Origin: Planctomycetaceae bacterium
GTDB lineage: Bacteria > Planctomycetota > Planctomycetia > Planctomycetales > Planctomycetaceae
Direction of reading: 5' to 3'
Assembly: GCA_015485495.1 (NCBI GenBank)
Contig: WFTL01000145.1
Span: 1 to 61,307 of the forward strand
Length of the DNA: 61,307 bases
Shown here: piece after piece, positions 54,564 to 61,307 of the stretch
How positions within the stretch are numbered: the stretch's first letter is position 1
Layout of the letters: each line of letters opens with the position of its first letter
The notes under the pieces: model-generated
What the model was told of the DNA's origin: nothing
Database searches by the model: none
Seen by the model: only the letters and a program-made list of their open reading frames with translations
Translations under genes and position numbers: made by a program

Positions 54564-55571
54564 ATGACAGATCCGGTAGTGATTTCGGCGATGGTGGGTT
54601 TTCCGGCAGGCCGTCTGGCGGCCGGCTGGGCGGCTCAGGTCCTGGCCGATGTGCCGTCAACGGGGCTGTCTTCCTGTCAGGCCTGCGGAGTATCGGTGAC
54701 GTGGCGGCAGCGGTGGCTGAGTTTCGGGAGGCTGCGCTGTCGATCGTGCGGGCAGCGGTGGATGGTGTGGTGGCCGCTGGCATCGGTGATCTGCACGGCC
54801 GCGCTGTTCGCGATATTCGCCTGGCTGCTGACGGACCAGCAGTGTCAGAACGTGGCGGAAGTGCAGCCGGCTGTGCCGATGCATCTGCTGCGGCTGCCGT
54901 TTCATCTGCTGCTGCTGTTCTTTCTGGTGACAGCGACGCTGACCGATTTTCTGGACTATGCCATTCCCGACGACGTGGTGATCGCCGGCGTCCTGACAGC
55001 GGTGACAGGGGCTTTCGTATCGGGGGATCTGCAGATGATTCACATCTGGGTGAACTGGGATTCTCAGGTGGTCGGGCTGTACGGACCGTATCTTCCGGAA
55101 TGGATGAAGCATCACCAGCATCTGCATGGGCTGGCATGGAGTCTGGCCGGGATGGCGGCGGGCGCCTGCTACGTAGCACTCGTTCGATCGATTTCCACCT
55201 GGATTCTCGGGCAGCCGGCCATGGGGTTCGGCGATGTCACTCTGATGGCCATGATCGGTGCGTTTCTGGGATGGCAGCCGGTGCTGTGTGCCATTGCGAT
55301 GGCTCCTGTCACAGCAGTGGCAGCAGGAACCGTGATCCGCGTTGTCAGTGGCCGCAGCTTCGTCGCTTTCGGCCCCTACCTGGCCGGTTCGGCGGTCATT
55401 GTTCTGTGTACCTGGCGATGGATCTGGGCAGAGCCGCTGCTGATGCGGAATGTGTTCAGTCACTGGCCGTCCGTGGCCGGACTGGTGGCGGGGTCTCTGG
55501 TGCTGCTGGCCGTGCTGCTGGCGGCACTGCGGGTGTTTCTCACACTGCCGGCCGATGTCATGCGGCGGTGA
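54564..55571 (+). CDS. Prepilin peptidase (A24 family aspartic membrane protease)
   Basis: A protein of 335 residues. The N-terminal cytoplasmic domain has the zinc-type cysteines Cys38-Cys41 and Cys59-Cys62. The membrane core carries both catalytic aspartates: Asp128 in TDFLDYAIPD and Asp224 in MGFGDVTLM. It should cleave (and perhaps N-methylate) type IV pilin-like precursors of pili or type II secretion. The N-terminal domain is shorter than in PilD and the loop between the aspartates is long. Convergent with the ExeA-like gene. Confidence 0.87.
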   Translation: MTDPVVISAMVGFPAGRLAAGWAAQVLADVPSTGLSSCQACGVSVTWRQRWLSFGRLRCRSCGQRWMVWWPLASVICTAALFAIFAWLLTDQQCQNVAEVQPAVPMHLLRLPFHLLLLFFLVTATLTDFLDYAIPDDVVIAGVLTAVTGAFVSGDLQMIHIWVNWDSQVVGLYGPYLPEWMKHHQHLHGLAWSLAGMAAGACYVALVRSISTWILGQPAMGFGDVTLMAMIGAFLGWQPVLCAIAMAPVTAVAAGTVIRVVSGRSFVAFGPYLAGSAVIVLCTWRWIWAEPLLMRNVFSHWPSVAGLVAGSLVLLAVLLAALRVFLTLPADVMRR

Positions 55572-55642
55572 GACTGTGAACCGGCAGATGGGGCGGCACG
55601 TGAACCGGCCCGGCGGCGTTCTGTTCGGGACGGGCCGGTTTT

Positions 55643-56455
55643 TCAGGCGGCGCGAATCAGCTCTGTACCGACTGCGTCGATCTGGGGGGCGTCGATTCGA
55701 TCGAGCTGTTCGGCGCACCCCACCAGCAGGGCCATGTCGCACAGGCGGTTGAGTCGCCGGGGATTGCCCTGGCTTGTTTCCTGCAGGCGGCGAATGGCCG
55801 CTTCGGTAAACAGGTCTGCGGATGCTCCGCACGCCCGCAGCCGGCCGGAGATATAGTCGGCGGTTTCTGAATCTGTCATGCCGGCCAGGCGGGCCGTCAC
55901 GGCCACTCGTTCGCGAAGCTGGGGCTGCCGGGACAGCAGCGACAGAAGAATGGGCTGTCCGGCCAGAATGACGGTGAAATCCAGAGAATCGTCGATGTCG
56001 CGAAGATTGAGCAGGGCCAGAACGACATCCGTCATGACCTGGGGGCTGAGCAGCTGGGCATCATCGAAGCAGATGACCGGGTGCCGGCCGTTGGCCGCAT
56101 GACGCCGCAGAGCGTTTTCCGCATTGGACAGGATTTCGTCTGCCGATCCTTCGGTGGCGAACGGGGCATCGGAAAGCTGTCCGCAGATCTGGCGAAGCTG
56201 TGCCGGAGCGTCCAGGCCCGGAAAGGCCAGATGGACGAATGGGCGAAGATGTTCTTCGGTCGCCTGGAGCTGCCGCAGAAGACTCGTTTTTCCAAGTCCG
56301 GATTCTCCCAGAATGACGGCACAGCCGGCACTGTTCTGAATGCAGTACTGCAGTCTGCGCAGAGCTGCCAGACGGGAGGCTGCAGGATAGCAGGCAGTCG
56401 CCGGTACCCGGTGAGGAAACGGTCGATCTGTCAGCTTCCAGTAGTCCTGATACAT
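55643..56455 (-). CDS. ExeA/GspA-like AAA ATPase
   Basis: A protein of 270 residues. MYQDYWKLTDRPFPH at the N terminus (aromatic, Y-x-x-x-x-L-x-x-x-P-F), Walker A GESGLGKTSL (Lys56), Walker B VICFDDAQLL (Asp131-Asp132) and the NPRRLNRLCDMALLVG sensor region match ExeA-type ATPases. The C-terminal peptidoglycan-binding domain of full ExeA is absent. Such proteins help insert secretin or pilus machinery through the cell wall, or act as general ATPase switches. The small membrane-protein gene upstream is a likely partner. Confidence 0.83.
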   Translation of the reverse strand: MYQDYWKLTDRPFPHRVPATACYPAASRLAALRRLQYCIQNSAGCAVILGESGLGKTSLLRQLQATEEHLRPFVHLAFPGLDAPAQLRQICGQLSDAPFATEGSADEILSNAENALRRHAANGRHPVICFDDAQLLSPQVMTDVVLALLNLRDIDDSLDFTVILAGQPILLSLLSRQPQLRERVAVTARLAGMTDSETADYISGRLRACGASADLFTEAAIRRLQETSQGNPRRLNRLCDMALLVGCAEQLDRIDAPQIDAVGTELIRAA

Positions 56456-56545
56456 GGGTCTTTGCCGCAGTGACGGGTAGTGAATGGAAAGAACCGGCGA
56501 TCGGGAGAGGCAGGCGGAGAGGCTTCCGGTCTGTACAGCTTCCGG

Positions 56546-57073
56546 TCAGTACAGCGGGTCGATACGACCGGTGAACCGCAGTCTTGGAGACCGTGCCGGA
56601 GGTGCGTCGGATGCCATGAGAGCCGAGTGGTTCGTCGGTTCGGGAAGGGACTGGCCGGTCGCGGGGCTGTCAGCGGCTTTTGCTGTGTGCCCGGAATGTC
56701 CGTGATGGTCGTGGCGGCTTTCCTGATGGCGGTGGTGATGCCCGGCCATGTCGGATTCCCGCGCTGCCAGGAAGGTCGCAGCGTTCTGGTGTGAGCGGGC
56801 AGCACCGGGCTGTTCGTGGATCGGCGAGTCGATGCTGCCGAGCAGCCGTTCCATATCGGCATCGGGATCTGCTGAGATCGGAGCAGACGCGGCCGATGTC
56901 GGAGCCGGAGGCACCGGAGTGTCGTCTGTCAGGGCGTAGCCGCTGAGAACCAGGAACAGAACGATGGCGATTTTTTTCCGTCGCGACAGCGGTCCCAGGC
57001 GGCCTGCACGATCAGACGGATCCGCCGGTGCGGAGGCCGGCGAGGCATCATCGGTGTGTCGGAATTCGGCCAT
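56546..57073 (-). CDS. Small single-pass membrane protein with histidine-rich cluster, function unknown
   Basis: A protein of 175 residues; ATG at 57073 is preceded by AGGA on the minus strand. It has a polar cytoplasmic N terminus, one membrane segment at about 34-49 (KKIAIVLFLVLSGYALT), then a Pro/Ala-rich linker and a cluster of nine histidines between residues 112 and 129. The C terminus ends in LRFTGRIDPLY. It is 90 bases upstream of the ExeA-like ATPase gene, the position and topology expected of an ExeB/GspB-like partner, but no GspB domain could be recognised. The His cluster may bind metal. Confidence 0.6.
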   Translation of the reverse strand: MAEFRHTDDASPASAPADPSDRAGRLGPLSRRKKIAIVLFLVLSGYALTDDTPVPPAPTSAASAPISADPDADMERLLGSIDSPIHEQPGAARSHQNAATFLAARESDMAGHHHRHQESRHDHHGHSGHTAKAADSPATGQSLPEPTNHSALMASDAPPARSPRLRFTGRIDPLY

Positions 57074-57476
57074 CAGTCCTGTCCGAATCGGAGCGAGAGC
57101 GGGTAAAGCGGCCTGCGGCATCCGGCCGCTGCAGATGCCGTACGCCGACCGGCGGCTGCCAGTGTCATCGTCCGGCAGACGGCGCGGACTTGATGTTTCT
57201 GACGATTGTACCAGTTTCCGATCATTCGAATCGGCAGATCATGCCGGATCGACCGGGACATCTGGTGCTGCGGGGAGCCGGACGGATTCCGGATCGGCTG
57301 ATCCGGGCAGATCGGATTCGGTCAACAGGTGTTGCGTTGCCGCAACAGACACGGGACGTGCGATGCGGAAAAAACGGGCTCTGGTCGCGGCGGTCCGGTC
57401 GGCATTCGGTTTGCAGACTTTCCGGAAAGGTGTTCATGACCGTTCCTTCTGCCGTCCCACTCTGAGAATCCCCGCC
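57074..57476. other. Divergent intergenic region with two palindromes
   Basis: 403 bases between divergently read genes. Two perfect 7-bp inverted repeats with four-base loops, CCGGATC/GATCCGG (57289-57306) and TGTTGCG/CGCAACA (57330-57347), start 41 bases apart and could be operators. A TACAAT -10 box for the minus-strand gene is at 57205-57210 but has no good -35. Confidence 0.4.
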
Positions 57477-58244
57477 GTGAAACTCGCTCATCTGACAGAA
57501 GTGGCTGCTCTGGTCGCAGCCCACTCCCGACTGATCCTGGACCGCCCCGTGCCGCTGTCGACGACTGTACTGGGCGATTTCTACATCCATTCCCGGAACC
57601 GCTTCAATCGCTGGCTGCGGGCTCTGAATGACATCGGCAGCGGAGTGGAAATCCGCGATCCGCTTCACCTGACGGGACTGCACCCGCTGCGGGCGCCGCT
57701 GCAGTCGATTACGGAACAGATCCTCATCAACGATCTGCTCAATCGAGTGTGGACCGTGGTGGCCGTGTCCGGTGATCGCCGACGCCAGGAAGACCGGGCG
57801 GAAACGCTGGTGAAGAATGTGTTTCGCGGCCTGCAGATGATCCGTAGTCGGGCGCTGGAAATGTGTGGGGAACAGACGCTGCTGGATGCGGACACGGCTG
57901 TTGCCGTCCGTCAGATGGCCCGATCGGCGGAACGGTGGTCCGATGTGCTGTGCTGTTCGCTGATGGCGTCGTACGACCTGTGGGAATATGCGTGGGATCG
58001 GGAACGGGCCGAAGATTTCTGCCGGCAGCATTTCTCCGCAGCCGGAGGAACGGGCAGCGATTCGGTCTGGGCCCTGATTCTGGCAGGCCTGCGGCACAGC
58101 TTTCCGGCGGCCGATTCGCTGGCGGCTCCCCTGCATGACGACGATCGCAGCATCGTCTGCGTGATTCTGGAAGCGTTTCCTCCAGGAGCCGGACAGATGT
58201 CCGTGTGGCCCGACCACCCGCCGGCAAGCCGCGCTGTGCCCTGA
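57477..58244 (+). CDS. Conserved hypothetical protein, all-helical
   Basis: A protein of 255 residues from a GTG at 57477 (no strong ribosome site; the frame is open upstream but the added sequence is Arg/Ser-rich and unconvincing). It is predicted mostly alpha-helical, soluble, with no signal peptide or membrane segment and no recognised catalytic motif. Typical stretches are HSRLILDRPVPLS and SRNRFNRWLRALNDIG. The last 40 residues are Pro/Ala-rich. I cannot name a family. It ends at a strong bidirectional hairpin shared with the peroxiredoxin gene. Confidence 0.6.
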   Translation: MKLAHLTEVAALVAAHSRLILDRPVPLSTTVLGDFYIHSRNRFNRWLRALNDIGSGVEIRDPLHLTGLHPLRAPLQSITEQILINDLLNRVWTVVAVSGDRRRQEDRAETLVKNVFRGLQMIRSRALEMCGEQTLLDADTAVAVRQMARSAERWSDVLCCSLMASYDLWEYAWDRERAEDFCRQHFSAAGGTGSDSVWALILAGLRHSFPAADSLAAPLHDDDRSIVCVILEAFPPGAGQMSVWPDHPPASRAVP

Positions 58245-58291
58245 CCGGAACGGTCAGCCGGGTTTCGGACACCGGTACGCTGAAACATACG

Positions 58292-58328
58292 ACAACCCCC
58301 GTTCGGCATGTCGCCGAACGGGGGTTGT
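58292..58328. terminator. Bidirectional hairpin terminator between convergent genes
   Basis: A perfect 16-bp inverted repeat (ACAACCCCCGTTCGGC and its complement) with a five-base loop sits between a plus-strand gene ending at 58244 and a minus-strand gene ending at 58365. It has no long T run on either side, so termination may be partial or factor-assisted. Confidence 0.75.
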
Positions 58329-58364
58329 GAATCATGAGCCCGTCAGACCGTGCGGGTTTGCCTC

Positions 58365-58913
58365 TCAGTTCAGAGTTTCTTCGCCTGGAGTCCAGTTGCA
58401 GGGACACAGCTTGTCGGTCTGCAAAGCATCCAGAACCCGAAGCACCTCCTGCACATTCCGTCCGACGCTCAGATCATGGACGGCCATCCATCGGAGAACG
58501 CCATTCGGGTCGATCAGATAGACGCCTCGGTAGGCGATGCCCTTTTGCGGATCCAGAACATCGAACGCTGTCGACAGTTCGTGGTTGACGTCGCCGATCA
58601 TGAGGTACTTCATGCCGGCGAGTTCTTCATGGGAGTCGCACCAGCCCTTGTGCGAATACACGCTGTCGGTGCTGGCGGTGAGGACGACGGTGTCGCGGTC
58701 TTCGAACTCTCCCAGGGCACTGTTGAAGGCGACCAGTTCGGTAGGACACACGAATGTGAAGTCCAGCGGATAAAAGAACAGGCAGATCCATTTGCCGTTC
58801 AGGTCGGCCAGTTTGAGGTCCTGGAACTGACTGTCTGTGCCGTCTTTGGTGCGGTCGTACGCCTGAAGGGAAAGATCCAGACCAGGCGCTGTCTGTCCGA
58901 TTCTGATACTCAT
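58365..58913 (-). CDS. 2-Cys peroxiredoxin (AhpC/Prx1-type)
   Basis: A protein of 182 residues reducing hydrogen peroxide and organic peroxides. The peroxidatic Cys56 is in PLDFTFVCPTE and the resolving cysteine is in LCPCNW near the C terminus (Cys170, with an additional Cys172). STDSVYSHKGW, YLMIGDVNHELSTAF and AYRGVYLIDPNG are family motifs. The double Cys at the resolving site is slightly unusual. It has its own promoter and a long leader with a hairpin. Confidence 0.93.
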   Translation of the reverse strand: MSIRIGQTAPGLDLSLQAYDRTKDGTDSQFQDLKLADLNGKWICLFFYPLDFTFVCPTELVAFNSALGEFEDRDTVVLTASTDSVYSHKGWCDSHEELAGMKYLMIGDVNHELSTAFDVLDPQKGIAYRGVYLIDPNGVLRWMAVHDLSVGRNVQEVLRVLDALQTDKLCPCNWTPGEETLN

Positions 58914-58944
58914 AGGTTCACTGCTTTTCTGTTCTGAAAGGACC

Positions 58945-58965
58945 CGGGAAGGCGCAGCCTTCCCG
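58945..58965 (-). promoter_or_regulatory. Hairpin in the peroxiredoxin mRNA leader
   Basis: A perfect 9-bp inverted repeat (CGGGAAGGC and complement) with a three-base loop, 31 bases before the peroxiredoxin start codon on the minus strand. It is not followed by a T run, so it looks like a leader structure (stability or translation control) rather than a terminator. Confidence 0.5.
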
Positions 58966-59118
58966 CAGAAAACGAAATCACCCGGTCCGCAGCCCATGCC
59001 GCGCCGGCACGCTGCAGGGATCGGCGGGCTGAAGGATGCCGCCGAAAATGGGAAAGCGGCGGCAGGCGTGAATGCCGAATTCCGTTCCGCTGCCTCCCGC
59101 CCCCATTCCGTGCCGGCG

Positions 59119-59146
59119 AGTATAGATCGGGCCTCTGTGAGTTCAA
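59119..59146 (-). promoter_or_regulatory. Predicted sigma-70 promoter of the peroxiredoxin gene
   Basis: On the minus strand a -35 box TTGAAC (59141-59146) and a -10 box TATACT (59119-59124) are 16 bases apart. This predicts a leader of about 200 bases. Confidence 0.55.
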
Positions 59147-59297
59147 CCCGCAGCGAGTCGTTTCGTGGGGCATCGCGGGGACCTCCCGGCAGCGAAGCTG
59201 TCCGCCGATGTCCGGAGTGCCCGGGATTGAGGCGATTCTGTTGCTGTGGCGCGCAGTCGATGCCGTGTCGCGGCAGAGACGGTTTCTGTCGAAAAAA

Positions 59298-59337
59298 TTT
59301 TTCGCACGGTCCGGACACAGTTTTTCGCAGTCCGGAC
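59298..59337 (+). repeat. Direct repeat containing palindrome GTCCGGAC, upstream of second amt
   Basis: Two near-identical units, TTTTTCGCA plus CGGTCCGGAC (59298-59316) and TTTTTCGCA plus GTCCGGAC (59321-59337). Their palindromic octamers GTCCGGAC (59309-59316 and 59330-59337) are spaced 21 bases, two helical turns, and lie 43-71 bases upstream of a sigma-54 promoter. They are candidate activator-binding sites. Confidence 0.55.
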
Positions 59338-59378
59338 GGCGAAACCGGACAGCAGGCCGCAGCGATCCCGGAAGAAAT

Positions 59379-59393
59379 TGGCGCGCCGCTTGC
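59379..59393 (+). promoter_or_regulatory. Sigma-54 (RpoN) promoter of second amt
   Basis: The sequence reads TGGCGCG, four bases, TTGC, one mismatch from TGGCACG-N4-TTGC, with the GG and GC ten bases apart. Transcription would start near 59405, leaving a leader of about 108 bases. Confidence 0.7.
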
Positions 59394-59512
59394 CTTCTTC
59401 CTGCCGACGCGACGGAATTGTTCGGAAAACAGAGCATGTTCGGGCTGAGCATGTTCTGGAAGGCAATTCGTCGGTTCGGGGCTTTCTGTGAAAAGTAAGA
59501 GAGGGGCAGGCG

Positions 59513-61036
59513 ATGAAAGGACTGGATGATATACGGGAATGGACCGAAGGCTGCCGGCAGATGCTGACCATTGCCGCGGCCGTTCTGGTGCTTTGTGCCG
59601 GAGTGAATGCCCAGGACGGTTCTGCAGTCGAAACCGGGGCTTCCGCAGATCAGGCGGTGCTGGAGGAAACGGCACCGGGGGCAGTGGGGGATTCGGAGAC
59701 GGCCGATGTGACGGCGTCGGGCGTGCTGGCCGATGTGGACGTTTTGTGGACGTGTCTGGCAGCGTTTCTCGTGTTCTTCATGCAGGCCGGCTTCGCTCTG
59801 GTGGAAGCGGGATTCACGCGGGCCAGAAACGCCTGCAACATCATCATGAAAAACCTGATGGACTTTTCCATCGGATCTCTGTCGTTCTGGCTGGTGGGCT
59901 TCGGGGTGATGTTCGGAGCCACCAGCGGGTATTTCGGCAGCAGTTTCTTTTTGTTCGATGCCGACGCTCCAGGGACATCCTTCGCTGCGGATGATCCGGA
60001 AGGCACAGCCGGCGCGTTCGGCTGGGCGTTTCTGATTTTTCAGACGGTGTTCGCCGCGACGGCCGCAACGATCGTGTCCGGAGCCATGGCCGAACGGACG
60101 AAGTTCGTCGGGTACCTGGCGTACTCGCTGGCCATCACGGTGATCGTGTATCCGGTGTTCGGAAGCTGGTGCTGGAACGGTCTGGTTGCCAGTACCGGGT
60201 CCGGCTGGCTGGAAGACATGGGATTTCTGGACTTCGCCGGCTCCACGGTCGTGCATTCGATCGGCGGCTGGTGTGCTCTGGCCGGTGCTCTGGTCATCGG
60301 CGCGCGTCGCGGTAAATACCGCAACGGCCGGCCGGTGCCGATTCCCGGTCACAACATTCCTCTGGCCGCACTGGGCGTGTTCATCCTCTGGCTGGGCTGG
60401 TTCGGGTTCAATCCCGGATCGACGACGGCGGTGGGAGGCGGTGATCTGGCACGGATTGCAGTGACCACCAATCTGTCGGCGGCCGCCGGTGCGGTAACGG
60501 CCATGATCACCACCTGGGTGATGTTCCGGAAACCGGATGTCTCCTTCGCTCTGAACGGTGCTCTGGCCGGACTGGTGGCGATCACCGCCGGCTGCGACAT
60601 CATGTCTCCGGCCATGGCTGCGCTGACAGGAGCCATCGGCGGGGTGCTGGTCGTCTTTTCCTGCCTCGCCCTGGAACGCGCGGGCGTGGATGATCCGGTG
60701 GGAGCGGTTTCCGTTCACGGAGTCTGCGGGGCATGGGGCACGCTGGCGATCGGCCTGTTCAGTTCGGCAGCCGGAGCCGGGCAGCTCTGGGTGCAGTTCG
60801 TCGGTACGGCAGCGGCCTTCCTGTGGGCCTTTCCTGTGAGTTTTGCCGTGTTTTATCTGATTCGCGTCACCATTGGACTGCGAGTGAGTGAAGAAGAGGA
60901 GCTGGTTGGTCTGGACATCAGCGAACATGGAATGCACGCGTATCCGCCGGGACTGATTGAAGGCGTGCCGGCTCCCGCAGGGGGATCGACCGCGCCGGTT
61001 CCCGGTGCATCCGGATCGCCTGTTCCCGCTCACTAA
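59513..61036 (+). CDS. amt: Ammonium transporter (Amt family), second copy
   Basis: A protein of 507 residues with a signal peptide (cleavage near AGVNAQ, about residue 34), an acidic Ala/Ser-rich extracytoplasmic stretch to about 75, and 11 membrane helices. The pore histidines lie in GSTVVHSIGGWC and AVSVHGVCGAWGTLA; GFNPGSTTAV and EEEELVGLDISEHGMHAY are family motifs. The ATG at 59513 follows GAGGGG. Compared with the copy at 52848 it has an extra helix-loop insert early on and a Pro/Gly-rich C-terminal tail of about 35 residues. No P-II gene is linked to it. Confidence 0.92.
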   Translation: MKGLDDIREWTEGCRQMLTIAAAVLVLCAGVNAQDGSAVETGASADQAVLEETAPGAVGDSETADVTASGVLADVDVLWTCLAAFLVFFMQAGFALVEAGFTRARNACNIIMKNLMDFSIGSLSFWLVGFGVMFGATSGYFGSSFFLFDADAPGTSFAADDPEGTAGAFGWAFLIFQTVFAATAATIVSGAMAERTKFVGYLAYSLAITVIVYPVFGSWCWNGLVASTGSGWLEDMGFLDFAGSTVVHSIGGWCALAGALVIGARRGKYRNGRPVPIPGHNIPLAALGVFILWLGWFGFNPGSTTAVGGGDLARIAVTTNLSAAAGAVTAMITTWVMFRKPDVSFALNGALAGLVAITAGCDIMSPAMAALTGAIGGVLVVFSCLALERAGVDDPVGAVSVHGVCGAWGTLAIGLFSSAAGAGQLWVQFVGTAAAFLWAFPVSFAVFYLIRVTIGLRVSEEEELVGLDISEHGMHAYPPGLIEGVPAPAGGSTAPVPGASGSPVPAH

Positions 61037-61099
61037 TGGGTGCGTCGCCCGAGCGGGAAGCTCCTGTCGCGTTGTCTGCTTCGGCAGACGATTCGGCGG

Positions 61100-61134
61100 A
61101 AAGGGGGAAGGACTCGTTCTTCCCCCTTTTCTTT
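61100..61134 (+). terminator. Rho-independent terminator of second amt
   Basis: An 11-bp perfect stem AAAGGGGGAAG (61100-61110) with its complement (61119-61129), an eight-base loop and a T-rich tail (TTTTCTTT), 63 bases past the stop codon. Confidence 0.85.
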
Positions 61135-61178
61135 GGGACTGTTCGTTCGGCCGCTGACGGGCCGGTTCGACATCCGCG

Positions 61179-61210
61179 TGCGTTCGCGGATGACTGCGTT
61201 CGCGGATGAC
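61179..61210. repeat. 16-bp tandem repeat, two copies
   Basis: TGCGTTCGCGGATGAC occurs twice head to tail (61179-61194 and 61195-61210) in the intergenic region after the second amt. No function is evident. Confidence 0.7.
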
Positions 61211-61277
61211 CTCGTGTGCCGATGTCGTGCTTTTTGCCGGGCGGATTACGGGGACCGCCCGGTCGCACTGCGGGACT

Positions 61278-61307
61278 TCAGATCATGTCCAGCTTGCGAT
61301 GTCGCCG
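61278..61307 (-). CDS. Possible C-terminal end of a minus-strand gene (cut by window end)
   Basis: From the window end the minus strand reads nine codons (RRHRKLDMI) to a TGA at 61280-61278. This would fit a gene convergent with the second amt, whose terminator lies between them. The fragment is too short to identify and may be chance. Confidence 0.2.
   Translation of the reverse strand, partial: RRHRKLDMI

Larger units (their letters stand above)
58914..59512. other. Divergent intergenic region peroxiredoxin / second amt
   Basis: 599 bases containing the peroxiredoxin leader and promoter on the left and the sigma-54 promoter and upstream repeats of the second amt on the right. Open frames here are short and lack protein-like composition. 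Confidence 0.5.

Noticed and set aside
58910-61033. Minus-strand open frame of 707 codons opposite the second amt
   Set aside because: Shadow of a strongly conserved transporter, and it would run through the promoter region and overlap the peroxiredoxin start.
61237-61262. Inverted repeat CCGGGCGG/CCGCCCGG considered as a terminator for a minus-strand gene
   Set aside because: The T run lies on the wrong side for the minus strand and there is none after the hairpin on the plus strand.

Overview
The window reads as a piece of a planctomycete chromosome. It is GC-rich (about 60 percent by eye), gene-dense, often starts genes with GTG, and carries a DUF1598-type protein (a family I know only from Planctomycetes) and several proteins that look like planctomycete-restricted hypotheticals. 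Genus cannot be called from the sequence. No insertion sequence, CRISPR array, phage gene or rRNA was seen; there is one tRNA (Lys, CTT).

Layout. (1) 1-3.0 kb: the tail of an unknown gene, the DUF1598 protein and an Fe-S assimilatory sulfate reductase (cysH). (2) 3.2-47.6 kb: one very large surface-polysaccharide locus, almost all on the plus strand. It holds two lipid-linked initiating transferases (WecA-like at 3.2 kb, PglC/WbaP-like at 38.7 kb), two O-antigen ligase/polymerase-like membrane proteins, a Wzc-type tyrosine autokinase, a Wzx-type flippase, four glycosyltransferase-like proteins, and sugar-nucleotide routes for GDP-L-fucose (gmd plus a paralogue, fcl), a CMP-nonulosonate of legionaminate type (NeuB/NeuC/NeuA-like at 13.9-16.9 kb; LegC/NeuD/LegB-like at 35.4-38.6 kb), UDP-ManNAc (wecB) and dTDP-L-rhamnose (rmlA, rmlB and a protein resembling the plant NRS/ER bifunctional epimerase/reductase, which would make rmlC and rmlD unnecessary). 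Decoration genes include a PAPS sulfotransferase, O-acetyltransferases, a FkbM methyltransferase, a PhyH-type oxygenase, an asparagine-synthase-type amidotransferase and a heparinase II/III-like protein. Many genes overlap by 1-4 bases (ATGA, GTGA, TGATG), so they are probably translated as coupled blocks. A NusG paralogue sits in the locus on the opposite strand. No outer-membrane export channel (Wza type) is visible.

(3) 47.6-52.2 kb: a SNF2-type helicase with a small conserved partner gene, a PaaK-like adenylate-forming ligase, and rpsR (bS18) behind a structured leader that resembles the bS6:bS18 binding site. (4) 52.3-61.3 kb: a nitrogen region with an amt-glnK operon and a second amt, both preceded by sigma-54 type -24/-12 elements. 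Between them lie a prepilin peptidase, an ExeA-like AAA ATPase with a small His-rich membrane protein, an unknown gene and a 2-Cys peroxiredoxin.

Taken together, the central 44 kb would build one or two complex anionic, probably sulfated, deoxysugar- and nonulosonate-containing glycans at the cell surface. All functions are inferred from recognisable motifs read by eye; no database search was possible.
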